Assembly: GCA_041879415.1 (NCBI GenBank)
Contig: CP090851.1
Location: forward strand, 2,108,001 to 2,172,000
Direction of reading: 5' to 3'
From: Vibrio chagasii
GTDB taxonomy: Bacteria > Pseudomonadota > Gammaproteobacteria > Enterobacterales > Vibrionaceae
Length of the DNA: 64,000 bases
Shown piece after piece: positions 9,431 through 17,880 of this stretch. The notes under the pieces are model-generated. The model was not told the origin of the DNA and ran no database searches. It saw only the letters and a program-made list of their open reading frames with translations. Made by a program: the position numbers and the translations under genes. Numbering within the stretch: the first letter of the stretch is position 1; each line of letters begins with the position of its first letter.

Positions 9431-10180
9431 TTAGCTCATACGAAGCAGTGAATCAGACGACTTGTCCATTTCCTCTGCTGTGCTCATCATCTTGACCTGC
9501 ATTTCAAACTGACGTTGTAAGTCAATTAGGCTGGTCATTTCACCTACGGCATTTACGTTACTGCCTTCGATAGCACCTTTTAGCAACGTTACCGCTGCAT
9601 CTGCTTCGTATGCCTGATCTGGGTTTTTCGAACGGAATAGACCATTCGTATCTTTAAATAAACTTTGATTGTCTGGACGTACAAGTTTAATACGATCAAC
9701 GACCTCCAATTCCTCAGCTGGAGCGCCTTGAGGAATGACTGAGATCGTACCGTCTGTACCAATTTCGACTTTGCTGATTGGGATTGGCAGTGTGATTGGT
9801 GCGTCGTTTTCACCCAATACCAAGTGGCCACTCGCATTGGTCAACAAACCGTTTTGGTCAACCTTTAGGTTACCGTTACGTGTTAAGCCTTCACGACCAG
9901 TGTTGTCCATTACCGAAATCCAACCATCACCTTGAATAGTCACGTCAAGATCACGGCCAGTGGTAACAACACTACCTTGCACAAAATTATGTCCTGGACG
10001 CTCTGTCATGCTGAAAACACGAGTAGGCATACCTTCGCCATACGCTTGCATTGAACGCGCTTGTGCTAAATCAGCACGGAAACCCGTTGTACTTACGTTG
10101 GCAAGGTTGTTTGCACGTAGCTGCAAAGCTTGCATATTTTGCTTAGCGCCACTCATGGCAAGAAACAGTGCGCGATCCAT
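9431..10180 (-). CDS. flgF: flagellar proximal rod protein FlgF
   Basis: Proximal rod subunit of 249 residues. The start is the ATG at 10180 (MDRALFLAMSGAKQNMQALQ) with TTTTGGAGC upstream; an in-frame start 45 bases earlier would add an atypical N-terminus and overlap the ribosome site. The family signature LRANNLANVSTTGFRADL follows at about 21-40, and the C-terminus has EMTSLIDLQRQFEMQVKMM. It is the first gene of flgFGHIJ, with a near-perfect sigma-54 site 37 bases upstream of its ATG. Confidence 0.97.
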   Translation of the reverse strand: MDRALFLAMSGAKQNMQALQLRANNLANVSTTGFRADLAQARSMQAYGEGMPTRVFSMTERPGHNFVQGSVVTTGRDLDVTIQGDGWISVMDNTGREGLTRNGNLKVDQNGLLTNASGHLVLGENDAPITLPIPISKVEIGTDGTISVIPQGAPAEELEVVDRIKLVRPDNQSLFKDTNGLFRSKNPDQAYEADAAVTLLKGAIEGSNVNAVGEMTSLIDLQRQFEMQVKMMSTAEEMDKSSDSLLRMS

Positions 10181-10216
10181 AATTTTGCTCCAAAAATCAT
10201 CTTCTGGGACTAATAA

Positions 10217-10232
10217 AGCAAACACTGTGCCA
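10217..10232 (-). promoter_or_regulatory. sigma-54 promoter of flgFGHIJ
   Basis: Minus strand TGGCACA-N4-TTGCT, a full match to the sigma-54 consensus and the best in this window. It lies between the flgE hairpin and the flgF start, so the rod and ring genes have their own promoter as well as any read-through from flgB. Confidence 0.85.
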
Positions 10233-10371
10233 ATATTTTTAACTGTTATTTATCAATAATTTAAATAGAAAACAAACAAGAAAGGTGATCACAGAAGGAT
10301 CATTGAGGAAGAATTGTTGCCAGTGGCATTACCGGGCGGCAATAAGGGCGGCAAATAAAAAAGCAAACAAC

Positions 10372-10404
10372 AATACCCAATTCAATAACATTGAATTGGG
10401 TATT
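10372..10404 (-). terminator. hairpin after flgE (likely terminator)
   Basis: A perfect 15-bp inverted repeat (AATACCCAATTCAAT, loop of 3, then its complement) lies 28 bases beyond the flgE stop. The T-run on the minus strand is interrupted (TTGTTGTTTGC then TTTTTT), so it may be a partial terminator or a processing or stability hairpin between the flgBCDE and flgFGHIJ messages. Confidence 0.65.
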
Positions 10405-10431
10405 CGCAGATGATTCAAACGTTTGAAACGA

Positions 10432-11736
10432 TTAACGAATCTGAAGAATATTCTGTTGTAGTTGGTTGTGTACTTCTAAAGAACGAGAGTTCGCTTGGAA
10501 GTTACGTTGAGCAGAAATCAAATCAACCAATTCTTGAGTCATATCGATGTTCGACTGCTCCAGAGAGCCGTTGTTGATGCTACCAAATGAACCTTTGTTA
10601 GATTCGCCCCAGATTTTATCACCCGAGTCGTTAGTAGAATCCCACTGAGTACCGCCTTTCTTATCTAGACCTTGCTCGTTTGGAACACGTACTAGGCCTA
10701 CACGACCAAGCATTACGTTTTCACCATTTGAGTAAGTACCTAGAACACTGCCGTACTCATCGAAATCGATTTTGGTTAAGAAACCTGTTGTCGCACCATC
10801 TTCATCAAACTTAGTCAGTTCAAACGGAGCCGCAAACTGGGTTGAAGAATCTAGACCAAACTTAAGCACTTGTGTTGGATCGGCACCATTCAAATCGACA
10901 GGGTTCGCGCCTGCACCTAGCGGTTCCGAGTTAATCGGCTGACCACTGTTTAGGCTTGCTAACGTACCGTCATTGTTGAACTTCATTGTGTGACCAACAT
11001 GACCTTGAGCATTCGTTGCATCACCACCAGTGATGTTGATTGGCTTCTCGCCAGTCTCATCAGACACGGTGTAGTAAGTCTGCCAAGTGTTTGGTTGCGT
11101 TTGATCTTTGAGGTAGTAAGTCGTTAACTTGTAAGACTGACCCATAGAGTCGTATACCGTCGAAGACGTTGCACGGTTATAGGTGTCAGCATCTTTAAAG
11201 TTAAATGCAGCCGGATCTTTAAGGTCACCGTTTGCAGGAAGGTTAACCCCTACTTCAATGTTTTCTGTCTGTTTTGGCTTACCAAATTCAGCTGGAATGT
11301 CGAGAGGCTTTGGCGCATAAGAAAGAACTTCACCCGAGTTTGGATCAACATCGTAACCTAAAAGAAACTCATCGTTAGCCGTAACCATGTAGTTGTCTTT
11401 GTTTAGGTGAAATGCACCATTACGTGTTAGTTCGTTAATTTCTGGCACCATACGGTCTTTCGCTACCGCAAAGAAACCTGTACCACTTACGCGTAGATCC
11501 ATTGGGTTGTTTGTATAAATACTTGAACCTTCGTGGAACTGTTGCGCCACTTGGCTAGCTTGCGCACCGCCACCTGACGTCGTTTTTGCATTTGTGAACA
11601 ACGAGTTTGAGTAAACATCGCCAAATTCAGCACGAGACTCTTTAAAGCCAAATGTGTTTGCGTTCGCAATGTTGTTACTGGTTGTATTCAGGTCTAATTG
11701 TGCAGCGGATAGGCCGCTTAAAGCTACATATGACAT
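10432..11736 (-). CDS. flgE: flagellar hook protein FlgE
   Basis: Hook subunit, 434 residues, normal for Vibrio. The N-terminus (MSYVALSGLSAAQLDLNTTS and NNIANANTFGFKESRAEFGD) and the C-terminus (LEQSNIDMTQELVDLISAQR then NFQANSRSLEV) are the paired D0 helices. The central domains are exposed on the hook surface. It follows flgD by 49 bases and is the last gene of flgBCDE before a strong hairpin. Confidence 0.98.
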   Translation of the reverse strand: MSYVALSGLSAAQLDLNTTSNNIANANTFGFKESRAEFGDVYSNSLFTNAKTTSGGGAQASQVAQQFHEGSSIYTNNPMDLRVSGTGFFAVAKDRMVPEINELTRNGAFHLNKDNYMVTANDEFLLGYDVDPNSGEVLSYAPKPLDIPAEFGKPKQTENIEVGVNLPANGDLKDPAAFNFKDADTYNRATSSTVYDSMGQSYKLTTYYLKDQTQPNTWQTYYTVSDETGEKPINITGGDATNAQGHVGHTMKFNNDGTLASLNSGQPINSEPLGAGANPVDLNGADPTQVLKFGLDSSTQFAAPFELTKFDEDGATTGFLTKIDFDEYGSVLGTYSNGENVMLGRVGLVRVPNEQGLDKKGGTQWDSTNDSGDKIWGESNKGSFGSINNGSLEQSNIDMTQELVDLISAQRNFQANSRSLEVHNQLQQNILQIR

Positions 11737-11785
11737 TCCAATATTCTCCTAATCTATCTAGCTAGCATGTTCACTCACTTAAGAG

Positions 11786-12499
11786 CTACGCTTTACCAAC
11801 TTCTAGTACTTCAGCAAGTCGTACTGGCGATGTGAAACCAGCCAGATTGAGTAGTACGTTGCCATCACCCTTACCAAGAAGCACACTGTTCACGTTCGCA
11901 TAGCTGGAAACTTGGAACTCTGTGTTCTCGCCATCCAGTAAACCCGACGCTTTCACGTTGTATTTACCAGCCGGCAATGGGTTACCGTCTTCGTCTTTTC
12001 CGTCCCATTCAACACGTGTATCGCCTGCAGGTTTAGAGCCGATATCAAAAGTGCGAACTAACTGGCCCACCTCGTTCTCAACACGGACCATAACGTTGTC
12101 CATCGCTTGAGGAAGCTTAACCATTGCCGCCATACCGCCATCACCTTGCTTTACACCTGCCGCCCCAGGAACCAATACATCACGACCAACTAAAGAGGAG
12201 GCCTGCAGTGCTTGGTTAGAGGTCATCGATGAGTTCAAGCTTTCAAACTGTGAATTCATTTTGCCGATGCCATCTACGGTCGCAAATGAAGCCATTTGCG
12301 CAATCATCTGGTCATTGCTAACCGGCTTAAAAGGGTCTTGCTGTGCTAGTTGCTTAGTCAACAAAGATAAGAAATCTTCTTGCTTAAGATCCTGCTTACC
12401 TGTTGTTTCGTCGGGCTTCTTAGCGCCATCTTGAAGACTCTTCAGCTGGTCAACATAGGACAAGCCGCTTTGACCAACATTGTTGTTGATTCCAGCCAT
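11786..12499 (-). CDS. flgD: flagellar hook-capping protein FlgD
   Basis: Scaffold that caps the growing hook and is later discarded, 237 residues. The N-terminal export/cap region has QEDFLSLLTKQLAQQDPFKP (about 41-60) and NDQMIAQMASFATVDGI; the C-terminal half carries the FlgD Ig-like/tudor core with VEWDGKDEDGNPLPAGKYNV (about 163-182). It lies between flgC and flgE. Confidence 0.98.
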   Translation of the reverse strand: MAGINNNVGQSGLSYVDQLKSLQDGAKKPDETTGKQDLKQEDFLSLLTKQLAQQDPFKPVSNDQMIAQMASFATVDGIGKMNSQFESLNSSMTSNQALQASSLVGRDVLVPGAAGVKQGDGGMAAMVKLPQAMDNVMVRVENEVGQLVRTFDIGSKPAGDTRVEWDGKDEDGNPLPAGKYNVKASGLLDGENTEFQVSSYANVNSVLLGKGDGNVLLNLAGFTSPVRLAEVLEVGKA

Positions 12500-12516
12500 G
12501 TGCTACCTCCTTATCC

Positions 12517-12930
12517 TTATTGACCCATCTGCAGCGTACGCAGCAGCATTTGTTTACTCGAGTCAGCAACCTGTACGTTCGTTTGGTACGCACGTGATGC
12601 CGAAATCATGTTTGCCATCTCTTCCATAACGTTCACGTTAGACTTGTAGATGTAGCCTTCGTTGTTCGCTAATGGGTGGTCTGGGTTATACTCCGCGCTC
12701 AGCGGCTTATCGCTTTCTACGATACCTAATACTTTCACAGGCACAGTGTGGTCACTGTTGCGTGCTCGATTTAACTCAGCGCCGAACACTGCATGGCGAG
12801 CTTTGTAAGTTTCTTTAGCAGAACTACTTACACTGTCCGCGTTTGCAAGGTTGCTCGAGGTCGTATTTAGACGAACAGATTCAGCACTCATCGCAGAACC
12901 AGTCACATTGAATACATTAAATAAGCTCAT
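12517..12930 (-). CDS. flgC: flagellar proximal rod protein FlgC
   Basis: Proximal rod subunit, 137 residues, full length. It starts MSLFNVFNVTGSAMSAESVR followed by LNTTSSNLANADS, the rod signature, and ends with NVMEEMANMISASRAYQTNV. It begins four bases after the flgB stop, so translational coupling is likely. Confidence 0.98.
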   Translation of the reverse strand: MSLFNVFNVTGSAMSAESVRLNTTSSNLANADSVSSSAKETYKARHAVFGAELNRARNSDHTVPVKVLGIVESDKPLSAEYNPDHPLANNEGYIYKSNVNVMEEMANMISASRAYQTNVQVADSSKQMLLRTLQMGQ

Positions 12931-12934
12931 CTAA

Positions 12935-13330
12935 TTATTCCCCTTTAATCGCTTTAGTTAAATTCTTGAACTTACTTCCTAGGAAGTCGAGAGAGGCTTG
13001 ATGCCTAATTTGGTTTTGCATGAAAAGGTTTCTTTCCAAATCCAAATCAACCGTGTTGCCATCTCCTGTATCAGGTTGGGTAGGAATTCGATACTTCGTT
13101 TCCCCGTTCACCGTCGTTTCGGCAGAAATGTGCCGACCGTCTGTGCGGCTAAGACCAATGCTTGCCCCAGAACTTGCCGCTTGCAGTGATTTCTTGAAGT
13201 CTAATCCCTTTGCTTTATACCCAGGCGTGTTTGCTTGCGCGATATTGGTGGAAAGCACCTCAGCGTTACGCTCACGTACACCAACTGTGTGCTGGTGAAT
13301 GCCCAAAGCATTGTCAAAAGAAATAGCCAT
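12935..13330 (-). CDS. flgB: flagellar proximal rod protein FlgB
   Basis: Most membrane-proximal rod subunit, 131 residues. It contains the family motif STNIAQANTPGYKAKGLDF (about 28-46) and a C-terminal QNQIRHQASLDFLGSKFKNL. It is the first gene of flgBCDE(FGHIJ), preceded by two sigma-54-like sites and, further up, by the cheVR terminator. Confidence 0.98.
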   Translation of the reverse strand: MAISFDNALGIHQHTVGVRERNAEVLSTNIAQANTPGYKAKGLDFKKSLQAASSGASIGLSRTDGRHISAETTVNGETKYRIPTQPDTGDGNTVDLDLERNLFMQNQIRHQASLDFLGSKFKNLTKAIKGE

Positions 13331-13371
13331 CTAAACCTCAACTCAAGAACTGACTGTTATGAAATAACCAA

Positions 13372-13387
13372 AGCAATATATATACCA
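13372..13387 (-). promoter_or_regulatory. sigma-54-like promoter, proximal site of flgB
   Basis: Minus strand TGGTATA-N4-TTGCT. The invariant GG and GC are present with the correct ten-base spacing; only the C of the -24 TGGC is lost. It lies 41 bases before the flgB ATG. Confidence 0.55.
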
Positions 13388-13442
13388 ACTTTTAAAACAA
13401 AGTGGTCTATTTATACTTTTACAGGTTACTCGTGGGTAAACT

Positions 13443-13458
13443 TGCAATATACAAGCCA
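13443..13458 (-). promoter_or_regulatory. sigma-54 promoter, distal site of flgB
   Basis: Minus strand TGGCTTG-N4-TTGCA, a good match with exact GG-N10-GC spacing, 112 bases before flgB and 71 bases upstream of the proximal site. One of the two is likely the FlrC-activated flgB promoter; sequence alone does not say which. Confidence 0.65.
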
Positions 13459-13515
13459 AAAAATAGAGTAAATTGGAATGTCACTCTGACTTAAAGATAT
13501 AGGCTAAGCAGGAAA

Positions 13516-13544
13516 AAGAAAACCCAGCACTTGGCTGGGTTTTG
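13516..13544 (-). terminator. terminator after cheR
   Basis: Minus strand hairpin AAAACCCAGC-loop-GCTGGGTTTT followed by CTTTTTCC, 42 bases beyond the cheR stop. It insulates the flgB promoters from cheVR. Confidence 0.85.
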
Positions 13545-13585
13545 AAATTGTTTAGTAACGTCACACCTTATTTAGGTGGCGGCAA

Positions 13586-14413
13586 TTACTTCAATTTGTA
13601 GATGATACCTGGGTTACAACGAACCATTTCAAAGCGGTCGGTTAAACCAGTTAACGACTCAGACGCACCCAAAAGCAAGTAACCACCCGGGTTCAGGCTG
13701 TTCGCCATTTGGTTAAGCACTTTAGATTTCATCTCTGGAGAGAAGTAAATCAGTACGTTACGACAGAAAATAATGTCGAATTTACCTAGCAGTGCGTAAC
13801 TGTCCATCAGGTTTTGAGGACGGAAGTTCACCATGCGCTTAACGTTGTCTTTTACTTTCATGCGACCATCGCCTGCATCCTCAAAGAAAGTACGGCGACG
13901 CTCTGGAGAAAGACCACGACCTAAAGCAAGGTTGTCATACGCGCCAGTGCGGCACATATCCAACATGCTTGCAGAGATGTCCGTTGCGGTGATCGATACA
14001 TTTGGCAGCATACCTGGCTTACGAGCTTGAGTTTCAAGCACCGTCATTGCCATTGAGTATGGTTCTTGGCCTGAAGAACTTGCCGCAGACCAAATCTTAA
14101 TAGGACGTTTATTTGCCGCTATTTCCGGTAGAAGTTTATCCGCAAGCACAGCAAACGGGTAAGTATCTCGGAACCAAAGTGTCTCGTTCGTCGTCATAGC
14201 ATCCACTGCTGCCACTCTCAACTCACGGTTTCGGCCCGTCACTACATCTCTCAATAAATCAGACAGCGAAGCTAGATTAAACTTTGCCACTAATGGGCTT
14301 AGGCGGCTGCGCACTAAGTACTGTTTGCTGTCACCTAATACAATGCCACATTGAGATTCTAAGAAACGGCTGAAATCGCGATACTCTTGATCACTTATTG
14401 TTATAGCAGTCAT
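13586..14413 (-). CDS. cheR: chemotaxis protein methyltransferase CheR
   Basis: SAM-dependent enzyme that methylates glutamates of chemoreceptors for adaptation, 275 residues. An all-helical N-terminal domain (about 8-75) precedes the methyltransferase domain. Family motifs include MTTNETLWFRDTYPF, IKIWSAASSSGQEPYSMAM (SAM site, about 104-122) and FDIIFCRNVLIYFSPEMKSK. It lies 11 bases downstream of cheV. Location beside flg genes is the standard Vibrio arrangement for the polar system. Confidence 0.97.
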   Translation of the reverse strand: MTAITISDQEYRDFSRFLESQCGIVLGDSKQYLVRSRLSPLVAKFNLASLSDLLRDVVTGRNRELRVAAVDAMTTNETLWFRDTYPFAVLADKLLPEIAANKRPIKIWSAASSSGQEPYSMAMTVLETQARKPGMLPNVSITATDISASMLDMCRTGAYDNLALGRGLSPERRRTFFEDAGDGRMKVKDNVKRMVNFRPQNLMDSYALLGKFDIIFCRNVLIYFSPEMKSKVLNQMANSLNPGGYLLLGASESLTGLTDRFEMVRCNPGIIYKLK

Positions 14414-14424
14414 TAATGTCTCTT

Positions 14425-15351
14425 TTAGTTAGTTAAAGCAGCTTTAACGGCTGCACCAAGCTCATCAGGGTTGAATTTAGCAATGAAGGAGTTCGCTCCC
14501 ACACGCTCAACCATGGCTTGGTTAAATACACCACTCAATGATGAGTGTAAAATTACGTATAAATCTTTTAGCTCAGCGTGGCGGCGAATCTCAGCAGTCA
14601 GCGTATAGCCATCCATCTCTGGCATTTCAATATCCGAGATCACCAATGAGATCTGATCGTAAATGCTGCCCTCTGCTGACATCTGCATCAGTTTTTCGTA
14701 GGCTTCTTTACCATCTTTCACGGCAATCACTTCAAAGCCGATCGACTCAATAGCGCGTTGAACCTGTTTACGTGCAACGGTTGAGTCATCAGCAATCAAG
14801 ATACGGCGAACGAGTTCTTTTTCTTGTTCTACTTCTGCGATTTCTTCAGCGATCTTGCTGTCCATGGTTTCATCAACAGGCGAAATTTCAGCTAGGATTT
14901 TTTCAACATCAAGAATTTCAACTAACTCATTGTCGATGTTAGTTACCGCTGTTAAGTAGTTCGCTTTGCCAGCGCCATCTGGCGGCGGAAGAATCGATTC
15001 CCAGTGCATGTTGATAATGCGCTCAACGGAACTGACCAAGAAACCTTGAATGGTTCGGTTGAACTCAGAGATAACTACAAAACACTTTTCAACATCCGTT
15101 GTCGGACGGCCACCAATCGCTAAGCTCAAGTCAATCACAGAGATCGTTTGACCACGAATGTGTGCGACACCTTTAACCAGTGGGTTTAAATTTGGCATCT
15201 TCGTCAACTTAGGGCATTGAAGCACTTCTTTTACTTTAAAGACATTAATGCCGTAACGCTGGCGCCCCATTAGGCGAAAGGTTAGTAATTCTAATCGGTT
15301 TTGACCGACGAGTTGCGTACGCTGATTCACCGAATCAAGAATACCCGTCAT
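14425..15351 (-). CDS. cheV: chemotaxis coupling protein CheV
   Basis: CheW-receiver hybrid, 308 residues. The CheW-like domain (about 18-160) contains RYGINVFKVKEVLQCPKLTK and HIRGQTISVIDLS; the receiver domain (about 183-305) has Asp188-Asp189 and the phosphoacceptor Asp240 in VISDIEMPEMDGYT. It couples receptors to CheA and tunes adaptation. First gene of cheV-cheR. The 77 bases between it and the divergent flgA show no clear sigma-54 or FliA site. Confidence 0.97.
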   Translation of the reverse strand: MTGILDSVNQRTQLVGQNRLELLTFRLMGRQRYGINVFKVKEVLQCPKLTKMPNLNPLVKGVAHIRGQTISVIDLSLAIGGRPTTDVEKCFVVISEFNRTIQGFLVSSVERIINMHWESILPPPDGAGKANYLTAVTNIDNELVEILDVEKILAEISPVDETMDSKIAEEIAEVEQEKELVRRILIADDSTVARKQVQRAIESIGFEVIAVKDGKEAYEKLMQMSAEGSIYDQISLVISDIEMPEMDGYTLTAEIRRHAELKDLYVILHSSLSGVFNQAMVERVGANSFIAKFNPDELGAAVKAALTN

Positions 15352-15428
15352 GAGCTCATCTCCATATCAAACTTTTTTGTATAAAAAGTGTTAGTCTACT
15401 GCAGGCTACGAACCACCAGAGAAACGGA

Positions 15429-16175
15429 ATGACGTATTATAAAACAAATTTGCCACCTCTTTCCATAGCAATGTGTAGAGCTACTTTTAAAACTGTCGCT
15501 AAGTTTATCGGCATTTTATCAATTTTGTTTAGTTTTTTTGTACAGGCTGCGACCCCAGAACAAATTGAGATGATTCAGTCTGCGGCAGAGCAGCACATCC
15601 TTGATACGGTTGAACAACCTCTAGGCGGCGAACTCCTTGTAAATTCAGCAAATATTGATTCAAGGATCAAAGCGACAGACTGCCCTATTCCTTTAGAGAC
15701 CAGTGCCTCAACAACCACCAATACCCGTAGCAGCATTACGGTTTTAGTGCAATGTGTTCCTGACGAGTGGCGAGTTTATGTACCTGTAAGACTCTCTATG
15801 TCAGTGCCCCTTGTCACGACTACACGCGCACTCGCAAGAGGCGAAGTCGTCGGACAATACGACGTAACCACTGCGATGATTTCTCTTAACAAATTTCGGC
15901 GCCAAGGCTTCACTGCTCCAGAGCAAGTTATCGGCGCCAAGGTAAAAAAGAATCTAAGGCCGGGTGACGTTGTCGAAAGAGGTGATATTTGTGTCGTATG
16001 TCGAAACGAGAAGGTTATCATACAGGCGGTAAAAGGTGGCATGACCATTACCACGAAAGGCACAGCGCTCACTGATGGCTCTATGGGTGATCAAGTAAGA
16101 GTGAAAAATGATAAATCACAGCGTATAATCGAAGGTATTGTTACCAACATGTCTGAAGTCACGGTTTACTTTTAA
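15429..16175 (+). CDS. flgA: flagellar P-ring assembly chaperone FlgA
   Basis: Periplasmic chaperone for P-ring formation, 248 residues. A signal peptide ends near VQAA (about residue 38). The SAF-like region has VTTTRALARGEVVGQYDV, and the C-terminal GDQVRVKNDKSQRIIEGIV is typical of FlgA. The long N-terminus could start instead at Met15 (base 15471), but that ATG has no ribosome site, so the upstream ATG is kept with modest confidence. Divergent from cheV and first of flgA-flgM-flgN. Confidence 0.95.
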   Translation: MTYYKTNLPPLSIAMCRATFKTVAKFIGILSILFSFFVQAATPEQIEMIQSAAEQHILDTVEQPLGGELLVNSANIDSRIKATDCPIPLETSASTTTNTRSSITVLVQCVPDEWRVYVPVRLSMSVPLVTTTRALARGEVVGQYDVTTAMISLNKFRRQGFTAPEQVIGAKVKKNLRPGDVVERGDICVVCRNEKVIIQAVKGGMTITTKGTALTDGSMGDQVRVKNDKSQRIIEGIVTNMSEVTVYF

Positions 16176-16284
16176 CTCTCTACTTCTCAATTGGCGGTAC
16201 CGTTAGCATTTTGCTCTCGACTCTAGCACTGAAATACGTAGCTTCAGTGTTTTGTCCCTTTTCGACTAAAGAGCGAAAAATTGC

Positions 16285-16311
16285 TAAAGTAATCGAACCC
16301 TTGGTCGATAT
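16285..16311 (+). promoter_or_regulatory. sigma-28 (FliA) promoter of flgMN
   Basis: TAAAGTAA, 11 bases, GTCGATAT, against TAAAGTTT-N11-GCCGATAA: exact spacing and strong half-sites, 42 bases before the flgM ATG. FliA transcription of its own antagonist gene is the known late-class arrangement in V. cholerae. Confidence 0.8.
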
Positions 16312-16352
16312 TGACTGTACAGGTTCCCATTTTTGAAGAAAAAGGCTTAACT

Positions 16353-16670
16353 ATGGCAGGCATTGATAACATTCGTTCAGGGCAAACCCTAACGACCACC
16401 AACCGATCAGCAGTCCGCTCTGATTCTAGTTCTGAGGCATCACGTTCTGATGTATCAACTAAATCACCGGCAAGCAAAGACGCGGTTTCACTTAGCCAAC
16501 AAGGCAAAGCAATAGGTCAACTTCACCAAGACATGGCAGCAAACCCAAGCTTTGACTCGGTAAAAGTTGCAGCAATCAAAGAAGCGATCGCGAACGGTTC
16601 ATACACAGTTGATCCAGAAAAACTGGCCGACAATATGATCAAGTTCGAAAACGAATTAAAAGGTCTTTAA
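16353..16670 (+). CDS. flgM: anti-sigma-28 factor FlgM
   Basis: Binds FliA until the hook is complete and is then exported. The start is the ATG at 16353 (MAGIDNIRSGQTLTTTNRSA), giving 105 residues; an upstream in-frame GTG would overlap the FliA promoter and make an atypical N-terminus. The disordered, Ser-rich N-terminal half and the FliA-binding C-terminal helices (VKVAAIKEAIANGSYTVDPE, then KLADNMIKFENEL) are both present. Confidence 0.96.
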   Translation: MAGIDNIRSGQTLTTTNRSAVRSDSSSEASRSDVSTKSPASKDAVSLSQQGKAIGQLHQDMAANPSFDSVKVAAIKEAIANGSYTVDPEKLADNMIKFENELKGL

Positions 16671-16731
16671 GCACTCCCTTCATATTGAGTGGTTAACTTA
16701 GAGCACACGAGGTTATTGATAGGTTTACGTT

Positions 16732-17157
16732 ATGGCGGCACTAGCAGATTTAGTTAATTTCCAACTTCAAAATGCCAAAGCCTTATCTGAATTATTGAGT
16801 TCAGAGAAAACCGCTATTACGAGCCGACAGTCAACGGATATCGAGCGAATCGCCAAAGAAAAAGTGGTCCTTGTCGAACAACTAAGATCCACCGATCAGC
16901 GCATCGCTGCCCATAGCAATATCTCAGAACTGACCGAGAATCCTGAACTCGCTCAGTTAGTCTCAACCATCAAGTCTATTGTGCACGATTGTCATCAAGC
17001 GAACCTGGTGAATGGCGAAGCCCTAAATCGAGCACACCTCAGCTTCAAAAAACTCAGCAACATGATGCAACAAAGCCACGGCAAAATTGGCATGACTTAC
17101 AACGCCGGCGGCCAAACGCACACTATTTCAACGCTGGGAACCAACGTAAAAGCCTAG
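16732..17157 (+). CDS. flgN: flagellar export chaperone FlgN
   Basis: Cytoplasmic chaperone for FlgK and FlgL, 141 residues, largely helical, with the family's N-terminal DLVNFQLQNAKALSELLSSE and a central heptad-rich segment. It lies 61 bases after flgM. The C-terminus QSHGKIGMTYNAGGQTHTIS resembles the GxTYxAxG pattern of FlgN proteins. Confidence 0.93.
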   Translation: MAALADLVNFQLQNAKALSELLSSEKTAITSRQSTDIERIAKEKVVLVEQLRSTDQRIAAHSNISELTENPELAQLVSTIKSIVHDCHQANLVNGEALNRAHLSFKKLSNMMQQSHGKIGMTYNAGGQTHTISTLGTNVKA

Positions 17158-17200
17158 TTAAGCTGCCTCTTCAACAACACTATTAACCCTTTCCTGCCTG

Positions 17201-17260
17201 TATCTGTATCTGTATCTGTATCTGTATCTGTATCTGTATCTGTATCTGTATCTGTATCTC
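17201..17260. repeat. hexanucleotide microsatellite (TATCTG)10
   Basis: Nine perfect TATCTG units followed by one TATCTC, preceded by a further CTG, between the convergent flgN and flgP genes. It is 40 bases past the flgN stop and before the shared terminator, so it would be in the flgMN 3' untranslated region. Length is a multiple of three, so both strands read as open frames of alternating Tyr-Arg or Tyr-Leu, which are not genes. Confidence 0.97.
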
Positions 17261-17330
17261 AGCCTATCTATATTCCGACTCCAATCAAAAGCCACACTCC
17301 TGAAAGTACGCCCATGAACACGTAAACAAA

Positions 17331-17362
17331 AAAGCGGCAAGTATTTTCATACTTGCCGCTTT
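17331..17362. terminator. bidirectional terminator between flgN and flgP
   Basis: Perfect 14-bp stem, AAAGCGGCAAGTAT and its complement, with a 4-base loop. The A-run before it and TTTCTC after it would serve transcripts from both sides. Confidence 0.85.
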
Positions 17363-17439
17363 CTCATTGATATGAGTTATTGATTGCCGATACGCCATCT
17401 GGAAAGCGACTGGCAACCAATATCATTTATTCATTGATA

Positions 17440-17871
17440 CTAGAACAGTGTCTGTTGTCTCTTCTCTGGTACCGCTTGAACTTCACCGTAGTTACGTAAT
17501 TGATCCATCTTGCGAATATCCAACTGAAGCTCAGTCACGTAGCTATCGCCTACTGGGTAGCTGCGCACTACTTCTGCACCACGGATAACACCATCAACCG
17601 CACCTGACGTGCGCTCTGTACCAAGGCGTTGATCTTCAAGTTCAGCCCGGCCGCTGACTCGCATACCATAAACTTGTTCCGCAAGTTCACGATAAGCATC
17701 AATCTTAGAGGCTCTCATCGCACGGATACGCTTCTCTTCGTCATTGCGACCTTTTTGTTCACTGATACTCGCGTAACCAACAGCAACTAGGAAATCGTCT
17801 GGTCTCATGCTCTGCAGAGGCTGACAGCCAACAAGCAGTAAAGCGGCAACCACAAACATTAACTTCTTCAT
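17440..17871 (-). CDS. flgP: flagellar outer-membrane lipoprotein FlgP
   Basis: Outer-membrane lipoprotein of 143 residues. The signal MKKLMFVVAALLLVGC gives acylated Cys16. The LPP20-like domain has VAVGYASISEQKGRNDEEKR and RAMRASKIDAYRELAEQVYG. In V. cholerae FlgP together with FlgO and FlgT supports the flagellar outer (H) ring and sheath stability. It follows flgO by 9 bases, so flgOP is one operon. Confidence 0.95.
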   Translation of the reverse strand: MKKLMFVVAALLLVGCQPLQSMRPDDFLVAVGYASISEQKGRNDEEKRIRAMRASKIDAYRELAEQVYGMRVSGRAELEDQRLGTERTSGAVDGVIRGAEVVRSYPVGDSYVTELQLDIRKMDQLRNYGEVQAVPEKRQQTLF

Positions 17872-17880
17872 CTCGAACTC

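Noticed and set aside
15352..15428. Flagellar-class promoter between cheV and flgA
   Set aside because: No GG-N10-GC or TAAAG-N-GCCGATAA match was found in either direction.
17158..17340. Open frame with alternating Arg-Tyr residues
   Set aside because: It exists only because the hexanucleotide repeat has no stop in any frame and has no start signal or family resemblance.
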